From Silene conica (Eukaryota; Streptophyta; Magnoliopsida; Caryophyllales; Caryophyllaceae), in assembly GCA_029255685.2 (NCBI GenBank), contig CM055318.2, forward strand, positions 33,468,001-33,532,000: a DNA stretch of 64,000 nt, given 5' to 3'. The notes under the pieces are model-generated. The model saw nothing but the letters and a program-made list of their open reading frames with translations. It was not told the DNA's origin and made no database searches. A program made the position numbers and the translations under genes. The first letter of the stretch is position 1. Every line of letters starts with the position of its first letter. Below, in pieces: positions 34,312-47,334 of the stretch.

Positions 34312-35845
34312 GCATGCTTTATCTTGTAAAGCCATTTGCGTTGAAGGGGACGTTCCTTTGCAGGTAGGTCCACAAGATCCCACACGTTGTTCTCATACAT
34401 GGAGTCCATCTCGGATTGCATGGCTTCTAGCCATAGCTTTGAGTCAGAACTGGTCATGGCACCTTTATAGGTTGTGGGTTCATTACCCTCTAGGAGTAAG
34501 ACGTCATCTATGTCATGTTCCTCGACCATACCAATGTATCTGTCCGGAGGAATAGAGACTCTTCCCGATCTCCTAGGTTCCTCAGGAATATCTACCGTAG
34601 GCTCGGTTGTAGGAACTGTTTCCTCCAATGGTTGCTCGGTAGTTGGTTCTTGAACCTCCGATAAATCGAAGGTTCTATTACTCGACTTGTTCTCGAGAAA
34701 TTCTTTCTCTAAGAACGTCGCACTAGCCGCAACAAAGACACGTTGTTCGGTTGGCGAGTAGAAGTAATGACCAAAAGTTCCCTTTGGATAGCCTATAAAG
34801 TATGTCTTGACCGATCGCGGGCCGAGCTTATCCTCGTGTCTCCACTTGACATAAGCCTCGCAGCCCCAAACCCGAATAAAGGACAAGTTAGGGACCGTTC
34901 CCTTCCATAATTCGTATGGAGTCTTAACAACAGCTTTAGACGGACTTCGGTTAAGTATTGGAGCGGCTGACAAAAGAGCATAGCCCTATAATGAATCAGG
35001 CACAACGGTGTGACTCATCATGGATCAAACCATATCAAGTAGAGTTCGATTTCTCCGTTCGGACACACCATTTAAATGTGGTGTTCCAGGTGGAGTCAAC
35101 TGTAGCACGATGCCACAGTCTTTAAGGTGTTGATCAAACTCGTGTGAAAGATACTCACCACCACGATCAGAACGTAGTGCTTTAATCTTTCTGCCCAGCT
35201 GGTTCTGTACCCGATTCTGGTATTCTTTGAACTTGTCAAAGGATTCACTTTTATGCTTCATTAAGTAGACATAGCCATATCTACTCAAATCATCCGTGAA
35301 AGTGATGAAATACCTATAGCCTTATCGTGCGTTGATCGACATAGGGCCACATACGTCCGTATGTATGAGTCCTAATAGGTCGGCAGCGCGCATTCCAACA
35401 CCTTTGAAGGAAATACGAGTCATCTTACCGATGAGACATGATTCACACGTTCCATATGATTCGAAATCAAAAGCCGAGATAGCTCCATTCTGTATGAGCT
35501 GTTTTACGCGTTTCTCATTTATGTGTCCCATACGACAATGCCATGGGTAAGTTTGATCTTTGTCACCTACCTTTAATCTCTTATTATTCACATGTAATAT
35601 TTCAGTGGTTTGATCTAAAACATAAATTCCATTCATGGAAACTGCCTTGCCATAAATCATATTGTGTAATGAGAAAATACAACTGTTATTTTCTATTACA
35701 AATGAAAAACCAAGTTTGTCAAGTGCAGAAACTGAAATAATGTTTTTGGATAAACAAGGAACATAATAACAGTTATATAAAGATAACTCGAATCCACTTG
35801 GAAGCTGGATCACGTATGTTCCCCTCGAGACTGCAGCAACACGTG
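34312..35845 (-). pseudogene. B integrase region
   Basis: Pre-integrase zinc region 'HCRMGHINEKRVKQLIQNGA' and 'CESCLIGKM'; core 'LIHTDVCGPMS', 'LRSDRGGEYLS', 'NGVSERRNRTLLDMV'; C-terminal part 'GCEAYVKWRHEDKLGPRSVK' and 'RRSGRVSIPPDRYIG', leading into the start of RT. Very close to the integrase of A. Element C enters on the right at 35851, element D on the left. Fossil, several breaks. Confidence 0.88.
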
Positions 35846-35850
35846 CTCCA

Positions 35851-37130
35851 TGTTGGAAACTAAGTTCCCTTATTTTATACTCAAATCTAATGTGAGTTTA
35901 ATTTATTTAAGTTTAGTCATAAAACTTAATTAGATCTTATGCATGCAAGATGATATCATAAGATGAGATAGTCCTTACATTGGTTTTAGAAGGTTTATAC
36001 TCAATAATCACCTATTATATGAGTCTTCAAACCACCGAAATACCCTTAAACGATCTAAGAAAAATCGTCTCCAAAAGATGCGTATCAAGGACCCGATCTC
36101 AAACTAATACTAATTTTGTTACTAGAAAATTAGTATAAGTATACTAGAAATAATAATAATAATATTACTCTTAATATTATTAGTATAGGAAATAATAATT
36201 TTCTTAGTAAAAACTATCTTACTTAGAAAATTAGTGAGAATGATGCTTTAGTTTGTGATGAGAATAAGCATACACATAACACTTAGCAAAAACTAGTTAG
36301 TTCATATGAGGTGTGTGTTGGTGTATTTAAAGAGCAAAGATGAGCTTACTTGCTCACTCTTGGCCGGCTCACATGAGCTAAAGATGGCCTATGCATGCCT
36401 CTTATGCGCTTACATAAAGCACACAATATTCCTTACACTCTTACACACTCACTCACACACACAATCACATTGCACACACAACCTCCATCCACTCTACACT
36501 ACACGGCTAAAATGGATTTATAAGACCCATTTTATTTTTGTCAATTGTGTTAATTTGTAACATGTCACATATGTTCCATAACACATGACTTAATTTGTTA
36601 ATTGTGCAATTTTAACTATTAAAATCCACAATTTACAAATTTATTACATTTAAATAATTATTCCAATATTTCGAAATTATTATTGTATAAAATGTAATAT
36701 CATAATTTTAATTACAACTCTTTGTAATTTTATGATCAACCGTGTTCATTCTCAATTTAATCGTTTCCCAAACGAATAAATAAAAACCGAGTAATAAAAC
36801 GATTTTATTACTTTGACTTTTATTATTATAATCCCATTATAAAATATTCGTCATATAAAAATTATTTCCAAATTTCTAGTTATTAATTAATTCGTATCCA
36901 ATACAATATTAATTAATTATTCTATTGAGACGGAATTCCCTAAAGATATGACCTTAAGGGATCAACTGATCACCACCATCATATGACGATAATGTCAAAC
37001 TCTAGACAACCAATCATTATCGATAAATGTTGATCAGTTGACTTTAAAAGAGTAACACTCCCAGTTGTGTTTCATTCAAATGAGTTTTAATTATGTCAAC
37101 ACACTATTGTCGAGGACACTTCCTCCAACA
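35851..37130 (-). repeat. C 3' LTR (1280 bp)
   Basis: Starts TGTTGGAAACTAAG and ends CTTCCTCCAACA. It is about 420 bp longer than its partner at 43719-44578, the extra part lying near 36130-36550. The polypurine-type tract ATCTCCCACTTGTCC follows at 37131. Confidence 0.9.
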
Positions 37131-40100
37131 ATCTCCCACTTGTCCGAGACAAGTGTGTGTTACCAATTCTCTTGCCCTATTACTATCTCCCACTCAATGC
37201 ATGGCGTCCTCTCAGGTCGTGCCGGCAATTGATTAAAATCTAGAGTGGTTTATCTCGATCAGGAGTTATAACTACTGACCGGAATTATCTACCATAGATA
37301 CCTTCCGAGCGTGGCCACGCATTTCTAGTTATTATTCTCCTCGAGTGGCCTAGAGATATTTCTCAACCCTGACAAGGGGTGGACAATTCCTAATCGACTT
37401 ATTCCTTCCGGCTAGCCACAGCCCATCATAACCCAAAATATGTCCTTATAAACCCCAGTTACGAAGGTGTTAGGACATAAATCAAAGTTAATCTGAAAAC
37501 TATGCCACCTCAGAGAACAGTCATTAGTCCAAGAACTGACTCATGTGAAACACGATACATGCTCCCGCCACGACCAGGCAGTCTTTCTATAAGAGTACGC
37601 CAGAGCTCTATCAGCGGTCATTAGCCCGGCAAATGTATCTTAACATGTCTATGCCTAGGTGATCGATTAGTCATCTCGTATGACTCTATGGCAATTGAAC
37701 TCGCCATCAATCGCATCACACATCCGGTTGCATTGAGATGTCACCTCACTTAAGCAACTAGGGGCGAGGCCATGATAATTCAATTCACTTTAATGGGGTT
37801 CAATATGGTCTTACCATCCCATTTGAATTTTACTTGACCTTTCGTGAGTTATAAATAACTCAAACAATTAGTGGATTACACCATCCAAGTGGTCAACCTT
37901 TGAACACCATTTAATTTACAATCAGCTTTAGGGTCTCTCGTTTACATCCCTTAAAATTGTAATTATCTCCATTTTGAGTAAACCAGGTTTACCACGGTTC
38001 GTGCGATCGTTCACTTTACGGATCATATCCACACATTGATCTTTCCTTTGAAAGAGACAAGTCATTCTCATGACTAGCGAATAAGATTATGTGCATTGTG
38101 TAACTCCCAGCCACAGTAATGCCTTTACATAATTTATGAACTTACACATTTTGTAGAATCTTGTGATGACCATGTAGTTAAAATACAAGTCATTGAGATG
38201 CATAGTCAATGAATGTAAGCCAAAGATTATCTCAAATCTTTGCTTGGTTTCTTGGAACTTGAGTCGTTGCAAACCTTTTACCATACGACTAAGTTATCTT
38301 TCAAGATCTTGAATTTGTCTTTCATCTTCATTGGAGAATACTTTGACAATTGATCAAGGTTTAATCATTGATTTAAAGCCTGCTCTACGGGTTGTCCTGT
38401 AAGCGGTGCGCATCCACTTTACACGATCATACTAATGGCGGAATCATTAGTGATTTAAGCGTGCAAACAATAGTTCTTAAGGTTCGATATATTTTCATGA
38501 TCCCATCATGGTTATACTATCTTCATCTCCATGAACAACCTTAACACTAACAATATGTCTTTTATAATCTCAACTAAACATCCCATGTTCAATTAGATTT
38601 AATTCATATCAATATGTCATCTAGAACCAAAAACTCGTGTACCTATCATGAGTATCAATGCTTCATTCCAAACGAGCAATGAGTTGTTTTAGATAACGTT
38701 TACTCCCATTAAACTCTTGTTCTTGCCTGATTCTGAAGATCCCGAAGTCATACACATGACTCAATAGCTTCAAATCCTGGAGCGAGAACTCCCACTGAAC
38801 TTTACATTTAACCGTAAATCATAAAGCTCCCACTCAATTCAATGTTCCTTAACATTTAATGAATTGAAATGGTTGGGACTTCAACCATATGTGCTATTAG
38901 TCACATCCTTTTCAAATACCCTTTTGAAAAATGGTTATTGAGTTTACTGAATTCATCCTCAATGAATTACCTTACTACTTTCAACAAAGTTACCCTTAAC
39001 TTTGTAGACTGCTGGCATCCACATGTCAACGTATGCTTCTCCCAATAAATCTCATTTATTAGCATGTATGTCTTATAAATTTCATGGTCTTTAGAATTTG
39101 CATTGACACATTTAGATCACCATCTAAATCCAAGAACCCTTTCTTGAGCCTTTGCAAAATCTTTTGAATAATTTTCTTCGAGTGTCCTCCCGTAGTTTCT
39201 ATAAGAGTCTTTTCTTATGGTATACAATTTCTGTGTGTAGGAACTTTCAGTTCCCCACATTTATCTTATCTTGTACTGTACGAGGACTATATCATGGATC
39301 TTATCCATGTATAGAATTTTTCCTTACAAAATTCAAGAATTTATCCTTGAAGTATCCTCCAGGGCCGGGGCCGTTGGTATATAAGGCGTAGATTTATACC
39401 AAACCGTAGATCTTATCCACAACCTTTGGGTTTATCCACAACTTTTGGGATGATAAGGCTTAGAATCTTATCCACAGCCTAATCTACCTTTTACAACCAT
39501 AAGGTGTAGATTGCTCTTGGGCCCAAAGGTTGTAGATCTTATCTACAACCTTTGGGCTTATCCACAACTTAATCTTCCTTCTTATCTTTCACATAACCAA
39601 AACACAATAAATCCTACTATTCACTAATAGATCACATCCATTGTGCTTGTCAAAATCATATGCTATTTGTGGACTTTTCAAATTTCTCCCACTCTATCTT
39701 TGTAATAATAATCCCATTTTATCACCAAAGATAGTCACTAAGGCCACAAGCAATGACTTTGATGTTGGTTTTTGTGCCCTTATGATTTATCACAGAAATT
39801 ATTCGATTTAAAGCTTAGATAGTTTTGGATGGTTGACAACTTTTCCTCTTAATTGAGTTCAAAACTTAATTTGATTTTGATTTGATTTGAATTGGGTATC
39901 CTATACCAATTTGGCTTCAATGGTCATACATTGAAATTTCATAATCAATTCTATTTTATGTTTGAGATTTGCAAGTGTATGTTAAACTAAACAAGAACAT
40001 AATTATAAACCGATAATGACTCGGGTTGAAAACCAAGTCACTATATTATCCAAAATACAACATATTGTTCAAGGATTTCCTCTTTCCTTGTCCAACAAGG

Positions 40101-40315
40101 AAATAAAACATAGGTTTTAATTGTTCATACAACACTTGAAATATTAGCAAAATAAGCGGAAAAACAAAGCTCCTTGATCATCCCGAGTGGATCTATTCTT
40201 AGTTCCCTTGATCCATCAAGCTTGTTTCTCTTTTCCCTTATCTTTGCTTTCATGCCCTAATTCAAGTAAGAAGAGCATTCACATCACAACTTGTATCATG
40301 ATACATTAGTTGAGA
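37131..40315 (-). other. C noncoding tail
   Basis: 3.2 kb with no recognised gene on either strand. It begins with a polypurine-type tract and shares patches with the tail of B. Around 39390-39575 a motif CTTATCCACAACCTTTGGG recurs about five times with variation, and a perfect hairpin lies within it. Confidence 0.7.
39521..39557. repeat. 15-bp perfect hairpin
   Basis: GCCCAAAGGTTGTAG (39521-39535), loop ATCTTAT, CTACAACCTTTGGGC (39543-39557). It sits inside the repeat cluster of the tail of C. Confidence 0.9.
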
Positions 40316-41224
40316 TTAACATAAAATCGGGATAGTTATCGTACCAACTGGAAGAATCTTCCCAGCTTTGAGATCGCTGAGATACTTGGAACAGTTCCTC
40401 TTCCAATGTCCTTTGCCATTGTAGTAAAAGCATTTGGCCCCTTGATGAGGGCTCTTCTTGGATTTGGAGGTGCTTGCCTCAGAAGACACTTTCTTTGAAC
40501 CTTTGGAAGGTTGCTTCCCCTTTGCCTTACCCTTCCTTTTGAACTTTCCTTTGCTCTTAACATTAATGTTGAGCACATCCTTAGGGGCACTAACATTTAG
40601 GCCCATATCCCTTTCAGCTTGCACGATCATATTGTGCAATTCATCGAGAGAGATGTCTTGGTTTCTCATGTTGAAATTCACCCGGAATTGTACATAAGTT
40701 TTCACCTTAGACAAGGAGTGGAGGATTCTATCAATCACAAGTTCCTTAGGAATGTCCACTTGATTCATCCTTAGGGTTTCTACATGCTCAATTAACTTGA
40801 GCACATGTGGGCTAGCCTTTTGCCCCTCCTTAAGGTTGAGATCAAAGAAGGCCGATGCCGCCTCGTATTGGACAATTCTCGAAGCCTTTGAGAACATTGT
40901 CACAAGCCTGGAGTAGATCCCATAGGCCGTGCCAATCTTTATGGCACTCCTTTGGAGTTCTGGCTCCATCGAGAAGATCAAAACATTTTTGATTGCCGCA
41001 GACTCCTTCTGATAAGTATCATAAGGTCGTCTTGCTATGGCGGTGGCATTCTCTGCAGGTTCAGGAGGTGATTCTTCAATGAGGAATTCGGTCTTACCGT
41101 CTCCCTCTGCCGCCAACAACAGTTGGGCATCCCAATCGGCAAAGTTTGCCCCATTCTTTTCTAGCTTACAACGATCCATGAAGGAACGTAACCATGAATT
41201 ATTCGTAGTAGTGGAAGTAGCCAT
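40316..41224 (-). CDS. C gag (UBN2-type capsid protein)
   Basis: A single open frame of about 302 residues beginning MATSTTTNNSWLRSFMDRCK. The gag core lies at residues about 10-210. A lysine-rich basic stretch follows (about 215-260, 'GKFKRKGKAKGKQPSKGSKK') and a zinc-knuckle-like segment near 265-280. It is clearly related to the gag of A and B by layout ('NDGSNFSDWEAAL' against 'KNGANFADWDAQL') but diverged. It looks whole as a frame. The element has no pol, so gag is its only product. Confidence 0.85.
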   Translation of the reverse strand: MATSTTTNNSWLRSFMDRCKLEKNGANFADWDAQLLLAAEGDGKTEFLIEESPPEPAENATAIARRPYDTYQKESAAIKNVLIFSMEPELQRSAIKIGTAYGIYSRLVTMFSKASRIVQYEAASAFFDLNLKEGQKASPHVLKLIEHVETLRMNQVDIPKELVIDRILHSLSKVKTYVQFRVNFNMRNQDISLDELHNMIVQAERDMGLNVSAPKDVLNINVKSKGKFKRKGKAKGKQPSKGSKKVSSEASTSKSKKSPHQGAKCFYYNGKGHWKRNCSKYLSDLKAGKILPVGTITIPILC

Positions 41225-43718
41225 GATTGATATTGATACGAAGACTACAAAATTTTAAACATATGAAGAAATTAAATGCTAATTGTTTTAATTTTCATTT
41301 TTAACTTGTAAACATATTTACTAAGTTGATGCATCTATAAAATGACCTCTATCCAATTTTATAAATGATTCCAAGACCCAAACCCATACTATTGAAATCG
41401 TGAACCACTGGAACTCCGACCCAATGATATGGTTTGGTGGGTTAAAATAAACCGGTTCTACCCTAGAACTCTTGGTTGATGACAAATCATAATTTATTCA
41501 TCTTAGCCCGGAACACATTGACCACTGGTCCTCTACACTTCCGTTGAGTACAAACCAAATTTCAAATGCATCGGGATGCGATCCGCCCACTGGACTGAAT
41601 CCACCCCATCGCCCCACTTATCCTACGTAATGAGGTTCGTACTGCCCACTGGACTAGCACCATCCCACGAAATAGAAGCTCATGGGTTCTACTATTTGGT
41701 AAGGCTATTTCTCAATTGTTTTGGTTTAATATAGAGGTCTTGTCAATTTATTATCCATCTCCTTTAAGCGAATTAAATTGGTGAACTCGATAATTATCAT
41801 TGACACGGTCGTTTTTAACGATCTAAACTAATATGCATGTTTATGGCGATTTGGCTATGCATGCAAACATATTAAAATGCAAAAGTAAAAGCAATAAAGC
41901 AATAAAATCCTAGTATGGCCTTCCTAGTAATAGTAGAAACTAATTAACTATTACAAATTCGGAAACCAACTCCATGGTCCCTTGAACTTCATTGGCACGC
42001 CATCCAAGAAAACACCGTCTTGTCGGAACTCCTTTCCGTATGGCACCGTCTTTTGGATCTTCGGAATTACAATAAAATAATACAACTATTCTATTGTAAA
42101 ACTGAAAATTTAAATTATAAACCCGTGATACGAGATCACATAAATTACAACCGAATCAATATTCCCTTACATTACGGGTAATATTGATTAAAACTAAGGC
42201 CATACTAAGAAAATTACATAATTCCAAATTATATAAATAACATTCAAAATATGACATTCATATTAAATAAATTGCATTAAATAAAATATGTATGCACATG
42301 CTCAATTTTTAATGCCAAATCGCCTTATGGGAGCAAATATCTCATATTTGTTTACGGTTTTTACGGATATGTGCGATTTTAACCATTAAAATCATCAAAA
42401 TTACATAAATCTAATTTATGTCCAAGTTTATCATCCTAACTTACTTTAGGAATCAATGTTTAGTCTCCACTAATATTTGATCATGATCTAACTTGATTTT
42501 GCATTATTGTTCATAAATTACTTGTATTTTCGGGAAAAATAAACAAAATACGGCCAAATGAGTCAATAAAATTCGAAATTTAAAATTCAAAATTTTAAAC
42601 TTTCTGGAAATTTTCTAAAAATTCAGAAATTAATAAAATGGTCTTATGCAAATATTTATGGTTTATTTCTTAAATACATCGTATAAAAGCCGTTTTTATG
42701 GTTTAAAATCCGATTTAAATTATAAAAACTTGCAATAATTTGCCATAAATTTTTAGTCATGCTAAAATATATATATATTAGAACCTGAAAATGACCAAAA
42801 ATTTCAGACCATGCTCGAAATTTTATTTTTACGACTCATAAATTACGATTATTAACCAATTAACTCATTAAAAATTAATAATCATAAAAACAGAAACCTT
42901 TTGATGTCTAACTTTTAGATCTGATGTTCCTATCATATAAGACATCTATGGGTAAAATTTCATGCCATAATATTAAGATTAACTATTTTTAACACAATAA
43001 GTCACTATTTATCCGATTTTAACCATTAAAATCATAAATCATGCATCACTTGAGAATAAATTCCCAAAGCTTACATACATACTGTAAATATTGCATGTGA
43101 CACTGTGTAAAGTTTTTATGGCAAAATTCCAACTATAACTATTAAAGTCGAATTTAAGTCACTATTAATCCGATTTTTACTATAAAAATCATTAATCATG
43201 CAAAATAATTCCAATAATTTCGAAAATTCATATAGGAACTTTATATATTTCATGTGACGTCTCATAAAATTTTTAAGGTCAAATTCGAAATATAACCTTA
43301 TATACCCATTTTTACTCATATTATGACTATTTATCTCATAAAATTCATAATCCATGCATATTAACTCCATTTCTCACGAAAAATCATATACAATATATTA
43401 AATATGCATGTGAGAACATATCAAAAAATCTCGGCCAGAAACTATTTTTAGCTATTTTTCCCATTAATTGTTGTTAAAAACCGATTTAAACTACAAAATA
43501 TATAAATAAATATAAAAATGAACAATAAAAATCCATAAAATTATTTTTATGTCCTAAAACCATTTTAGAAACAGAAACTTTAACATGCAAAATTATTTTG
43601 TGATTTATCATAATAAACACAATAATTTCGAAAAATCGAAATATATATGTTAAACCGATTTTAACATAAATCATGAATCCGATCATGCATGCAACAACCG
43701 TAATGCTCTGATACCAAT
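41225..43718 (-). other. C leader and primer site
   Basis: GCTCTGATACCAAT at 43705-43718 is the minus-strand Met tRNA primer site. The 2.5-kb leader is AT-rich and without recognisable genes. Short hydrophobic open frames near 43116-43686 are AT-rich artefacts. Confidence 0.8.
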
Positions 43719-44578
43719 TGTTGGAAACTAAGTTCCCTTATTTTATACTCAAATCTAATGTGAGTTTAATTTATTTAAGTTTAGTCATAAAACTTAATTA
43801 GATCTTATGCATGCAAGATGATATCATAAGATGAGATAGTCCTTACATTGGTTTTAGAAGGTTTATACTCAATAATCACCTATTATATGAGTCTTCAAAC
43901 CACCGAAATACCCTTAAACGATCTAAGAAAAATCGTCTCCAAAAGATGCGTATCAAGGACCCGATCTCAAACTAATACTAATTTTGTTACTAGAAAATTA
44001 ATTTGTAACATGTCACATATGTTCCATAACACATGACTTAATTTGTTAATTGTGCAATTTTAACTATTAAAATCCACAATTTACAAATTTATTACATTTA
44101 AATAATTATTCCAATATTTCGAAATTATTATTGTATAAAATGTAATATCATAATTTTAATTACAACTCTTTGTAATTTTATGATCAACCGTGTTCATTCT
44201 CAATTTAATCGTTTCCCAAACGAATAAATAAAAACCGAGTAATAAAACGATTTTATTACTTTGACTTTTATTATTATAATCCCATTATAAAATATTCGTC
44301 ATATAAAAATTATTTCCAAATTTCTAGTTATTAATTAATTCGTATCCAATACAATATTAATTAATTATTCTATTGAGACGGAATTCCCTAAAGATATGAC
44401 CTTAAGGGATCAACTGATCACCACCATCATATGACGATAATGTCAAACTCTAGACAGCCAATCATTATCGATAAATGTTGATCAGTTGACTTTAAAAGAG
44501 TAACACTCCCAGTTGTGTTTCATTCAAATGAGTTTTAATTATGTCAACACACTATTGTCGAGGACACTTCCTCCAACA
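43719..44578 (-). repeat. C 5' LTR (860 bp)
   Basis: Same termini as the 3' LTR and virtually the same sequence where they align. Followed by the CTCCA duplication and gag-protease sequence of B. Confidence 0.9.
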
Positions 44579-44583
44579 CTCCA

Positions 44584-45669
44584 TTACCGACACGCAGGTC
44601 AACCTCACCCTTGATGAGGGGTTCTTGGTTTCGGAGGCCCTGCACATGATTACATAGATGAGAACCACAACTAGTATCTAGTACCCAAGTTCCGTAACTT
44701 GCATGGTTAATCTCAATCATGTGAATAAAAGAAGAAGAAGACATACCAACAAGAGTAACGCGGCCTGCCTTAATGTCCTCACGATACACGGGGCATGAGC
44801 GCCTCCAATACCCAGTCTTGTGGCAATGGTGACATTCCATGCTAGTATCCTTGCTCTTTTGTCTTGCCCTGTGAGTTGCTCGACTCACCTGGCCCAGTTT
44901 TAGTAAATCCTGACTTCTTAAACTTGGGCTTGCCTACTGTTAGGTCGCCCTGAGCTTTAGCTTTTCCCTTACCCTTACCCTTGCTGGAGATCATGAGAAC
45001 ATCCTGCTTCACCCTCCCACTTAATTTCAGATCCTTCTCGGTCTGTACGGGAAGGGAGTGGAGCTCATGAGGAGTCTTCTTCATGTCGTTCATGTAATAG
45101 TTGGCCCTAAAGAGGGCGAACCCATCATAAAGCGAATGAAGCATTCGATCAACGATTATGTTCTCACTAATCTTGCAGTTTAGGGCCTCCAGTTTCTCGA
45201 TATTCTCAATCATGTTGAGAATATGTGGGCTAACCGCTTGGCTCTTCTGGAGTTTCGCCTCAAAGAAACGACAGGTATGCTCAAAAGAAACGATTCTCGG
45301 AGCTTTTGAGAATTCGTTAGTGAGTGTGGTGAAAATCTTGTTTGCACCATGGGTTATGAAGCGTCTTTGCAAATTGGATTTCATTGCATAGATAAGTACG
45401 ATTTTTATCGCACCCGCTTCCATGACGAAGTCGCTATGAGCGCGAACTTCGTTAGCTCTAGCTCCAGTTCCTGGGTGTGCCGGAATGGGCTCAGTTAAGT
45501 ACTTGAGCTTTCCGTCAGCAATGGCAGCATTCCGTAGTGCTGCCTCCCAGTCAGAGAAGTTTGACCCATCATTCCTCAGTCTAGTAGACTGATTCATGGA
45601 GTCCATGAAGGCTTTTAGCCATGATTCACGTGCTAGCTTGGCACTTGGCATTGGGTCTTCACCAGCCAT
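44584..45669 (-). pseudogene. B gag and protease region
   Basis: Gag begins MAGEDPMPSAKLARESWLKA at 45669, as in A. It has a basic linker, the zinc knuckle 'CHHCHKTGYWRRSC', and protease with 'WVLDTSCGSHLCNH'. Nearly the same protein as in A, so A and B are sister insertions. Element C lies at its left end. Fossil, a few breaks. Confidence 0.88.
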
Positions 45670-47334
45670 TAGTTATACAGCAGTTTAATTTGAACGTGTT
45701 CTACACTGAAAAGAAGATAAAACAAAACCATATAAGCAACTCATTGTTGTGATTTAAGTCTATATTAAATTGTATTTAAACTCGTAGACTCATGCATTTA
45801 TATAATTGATCTCCCTCAAGAATTATATAAACGATCCCAAGACTTAATTTTCGTATATTGATAAGCCCACAACTTGGCTAATTCCACTGTTGGAACTCTT
45901 GGTCGATAGATTTCCGTAAATCCTATCTATTAGTCCATCTCAGTCGCTAGATAGTATCGAGTGACCATGATGTTGAGATAAAATAAATCATTTGTTCCCA
46001 CTTACCCGACGTAGAAGGGGTCATATTATGCCTACCGACGAAGAAGGGATTCATGGGAGTCTGATTTATAAACACTATTCTCAATTTTTGGTTATACGAG
46101 GAAGACCCCATCAACTTTAATTCATCCATTTTAAGTGAACTAATATCTAGCATATGCGTGAATGAATGAAATAAAGTGATGGCTTTGCAATTGACATGTG
46201 ACATTTGTATTGTCACAGAAAACTAACGCGTAACCTCTACATGAGTCAGTTTTCAGGCATGTTATAGGTGGTTTGGTTTTAGGCGGAATATGATGCAAGC
46301 TATTATCGATGAAAGCATAAAAATAAATGCAATAAACGTAAATAAAAGTCCTAGTGTGGCCTATCCTACCAAAATAAACATAAAAACAACTTTGGAATCC
46401 ACCGTTGGATCCTAGAAGCTTGTCTTGATGTTCCATCTTGGTCCTTGCAGCGGGAGTGAGCATCTGGTCTCCGTCTTTGGTCTTCACAAAATTACTAATT
46501 TAAATTACAAATATAATCCTATTTACATTCTAATTTAAATACAAAAGTAATTACATGGCAAAAACCCAAAACGGAGATTCAAGATCTCAAAATTACAAGC
46601 AAGACTGTGTCCCATCATTACGGTGACACAATCTTCTAAGGCCACACTAAGGTACAACTGTTTGCAAAATTAAATACGTTATAGAAAGCATTCAAAAGGC
46701 ATTCAACAAGACGATAAATAAAATGCATCAACTAAAATTAAAATTCATACATGACATAATACTGTTATTATGATTAACAAATTTTACCAAACCACCTTTA
46801 CGGGATTAAAATTATGTGATTATACCGTTTTAACCACTTTAATTTTAATAAGTTTATAAACCATTATCTTAAACCGTTTTAAAATAATATGTATCATGCG
46901 AGAGTGAACCGTTTCACAAAAATAATATACTATTTCCGTATACAGTATATTACTTAAGGCCATGGGAAAATAAAAACAAGTTATTTTCGGGAAAAATAAA
47001 ACGACTGTTACAGGGAAGTGGTCCACCGACCTCAACATGGGGTCGACCGACCTACTGACGAAAAAAAAAAATTTTTTTTTTTTTTTTAACAGAAGAATGG
47101 TCGACCGACCTATTAACCAGGTCGACCGACCACGCACAAAACAAGAAACCGAGTTTCTGAAAACGCAAAAGAGAAACTGCCGAAAAACAGAAACCCTACG
47201 CGGGAGGTGGTCGACCGACCGCAATAATGGGTCGACCGACCCACACGGCAGACAGAAACGATTTTCAAATATTTTAAATTAAAACTTATGAAAAACACAA
47301 AAGTAAAATTTCGTGGCTTTGGCTCTGATACCAC
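45670..47334 (-). other. B leader with GGTCGACCGACC motifs and primer site
   Basis: Reverse of the leader of A. Motif copies at 47020-47031, 47041-47052, 47099-47110, 47120-47131, 47209-47220 and 47230-47241, in three pairs. An A11/T17 tract lies at 47061-47088. The Met primer site is at 47321-47334. No gene. Confidence 0.8.

Larger units (their letters stand above)
35851..44578 (-). mobile_element. C: gag-only copia-type element inserted in B
   Basis: TG...CA ends (TGTTGGAAAC...CTCCAACA) with TSD CTCCA at 35846-35850 and 44579-44583. Minus orientation from the Met primer site at 43705-43718. The only coding region is gag (40316-41224). The 3.2 kb beyond it, where pol would be, shows no protease, integrase, RT or RNase H. 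It would depend on enzymes made elsewhere, as terminal-repeat retrotransposons with GAG domain do. The shared LTR sequence is almost identical (one difference noticed in about 860 bases), so this is the youngest LTR insertion here. The two LTRs differ in length. Confidence 0.88.
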
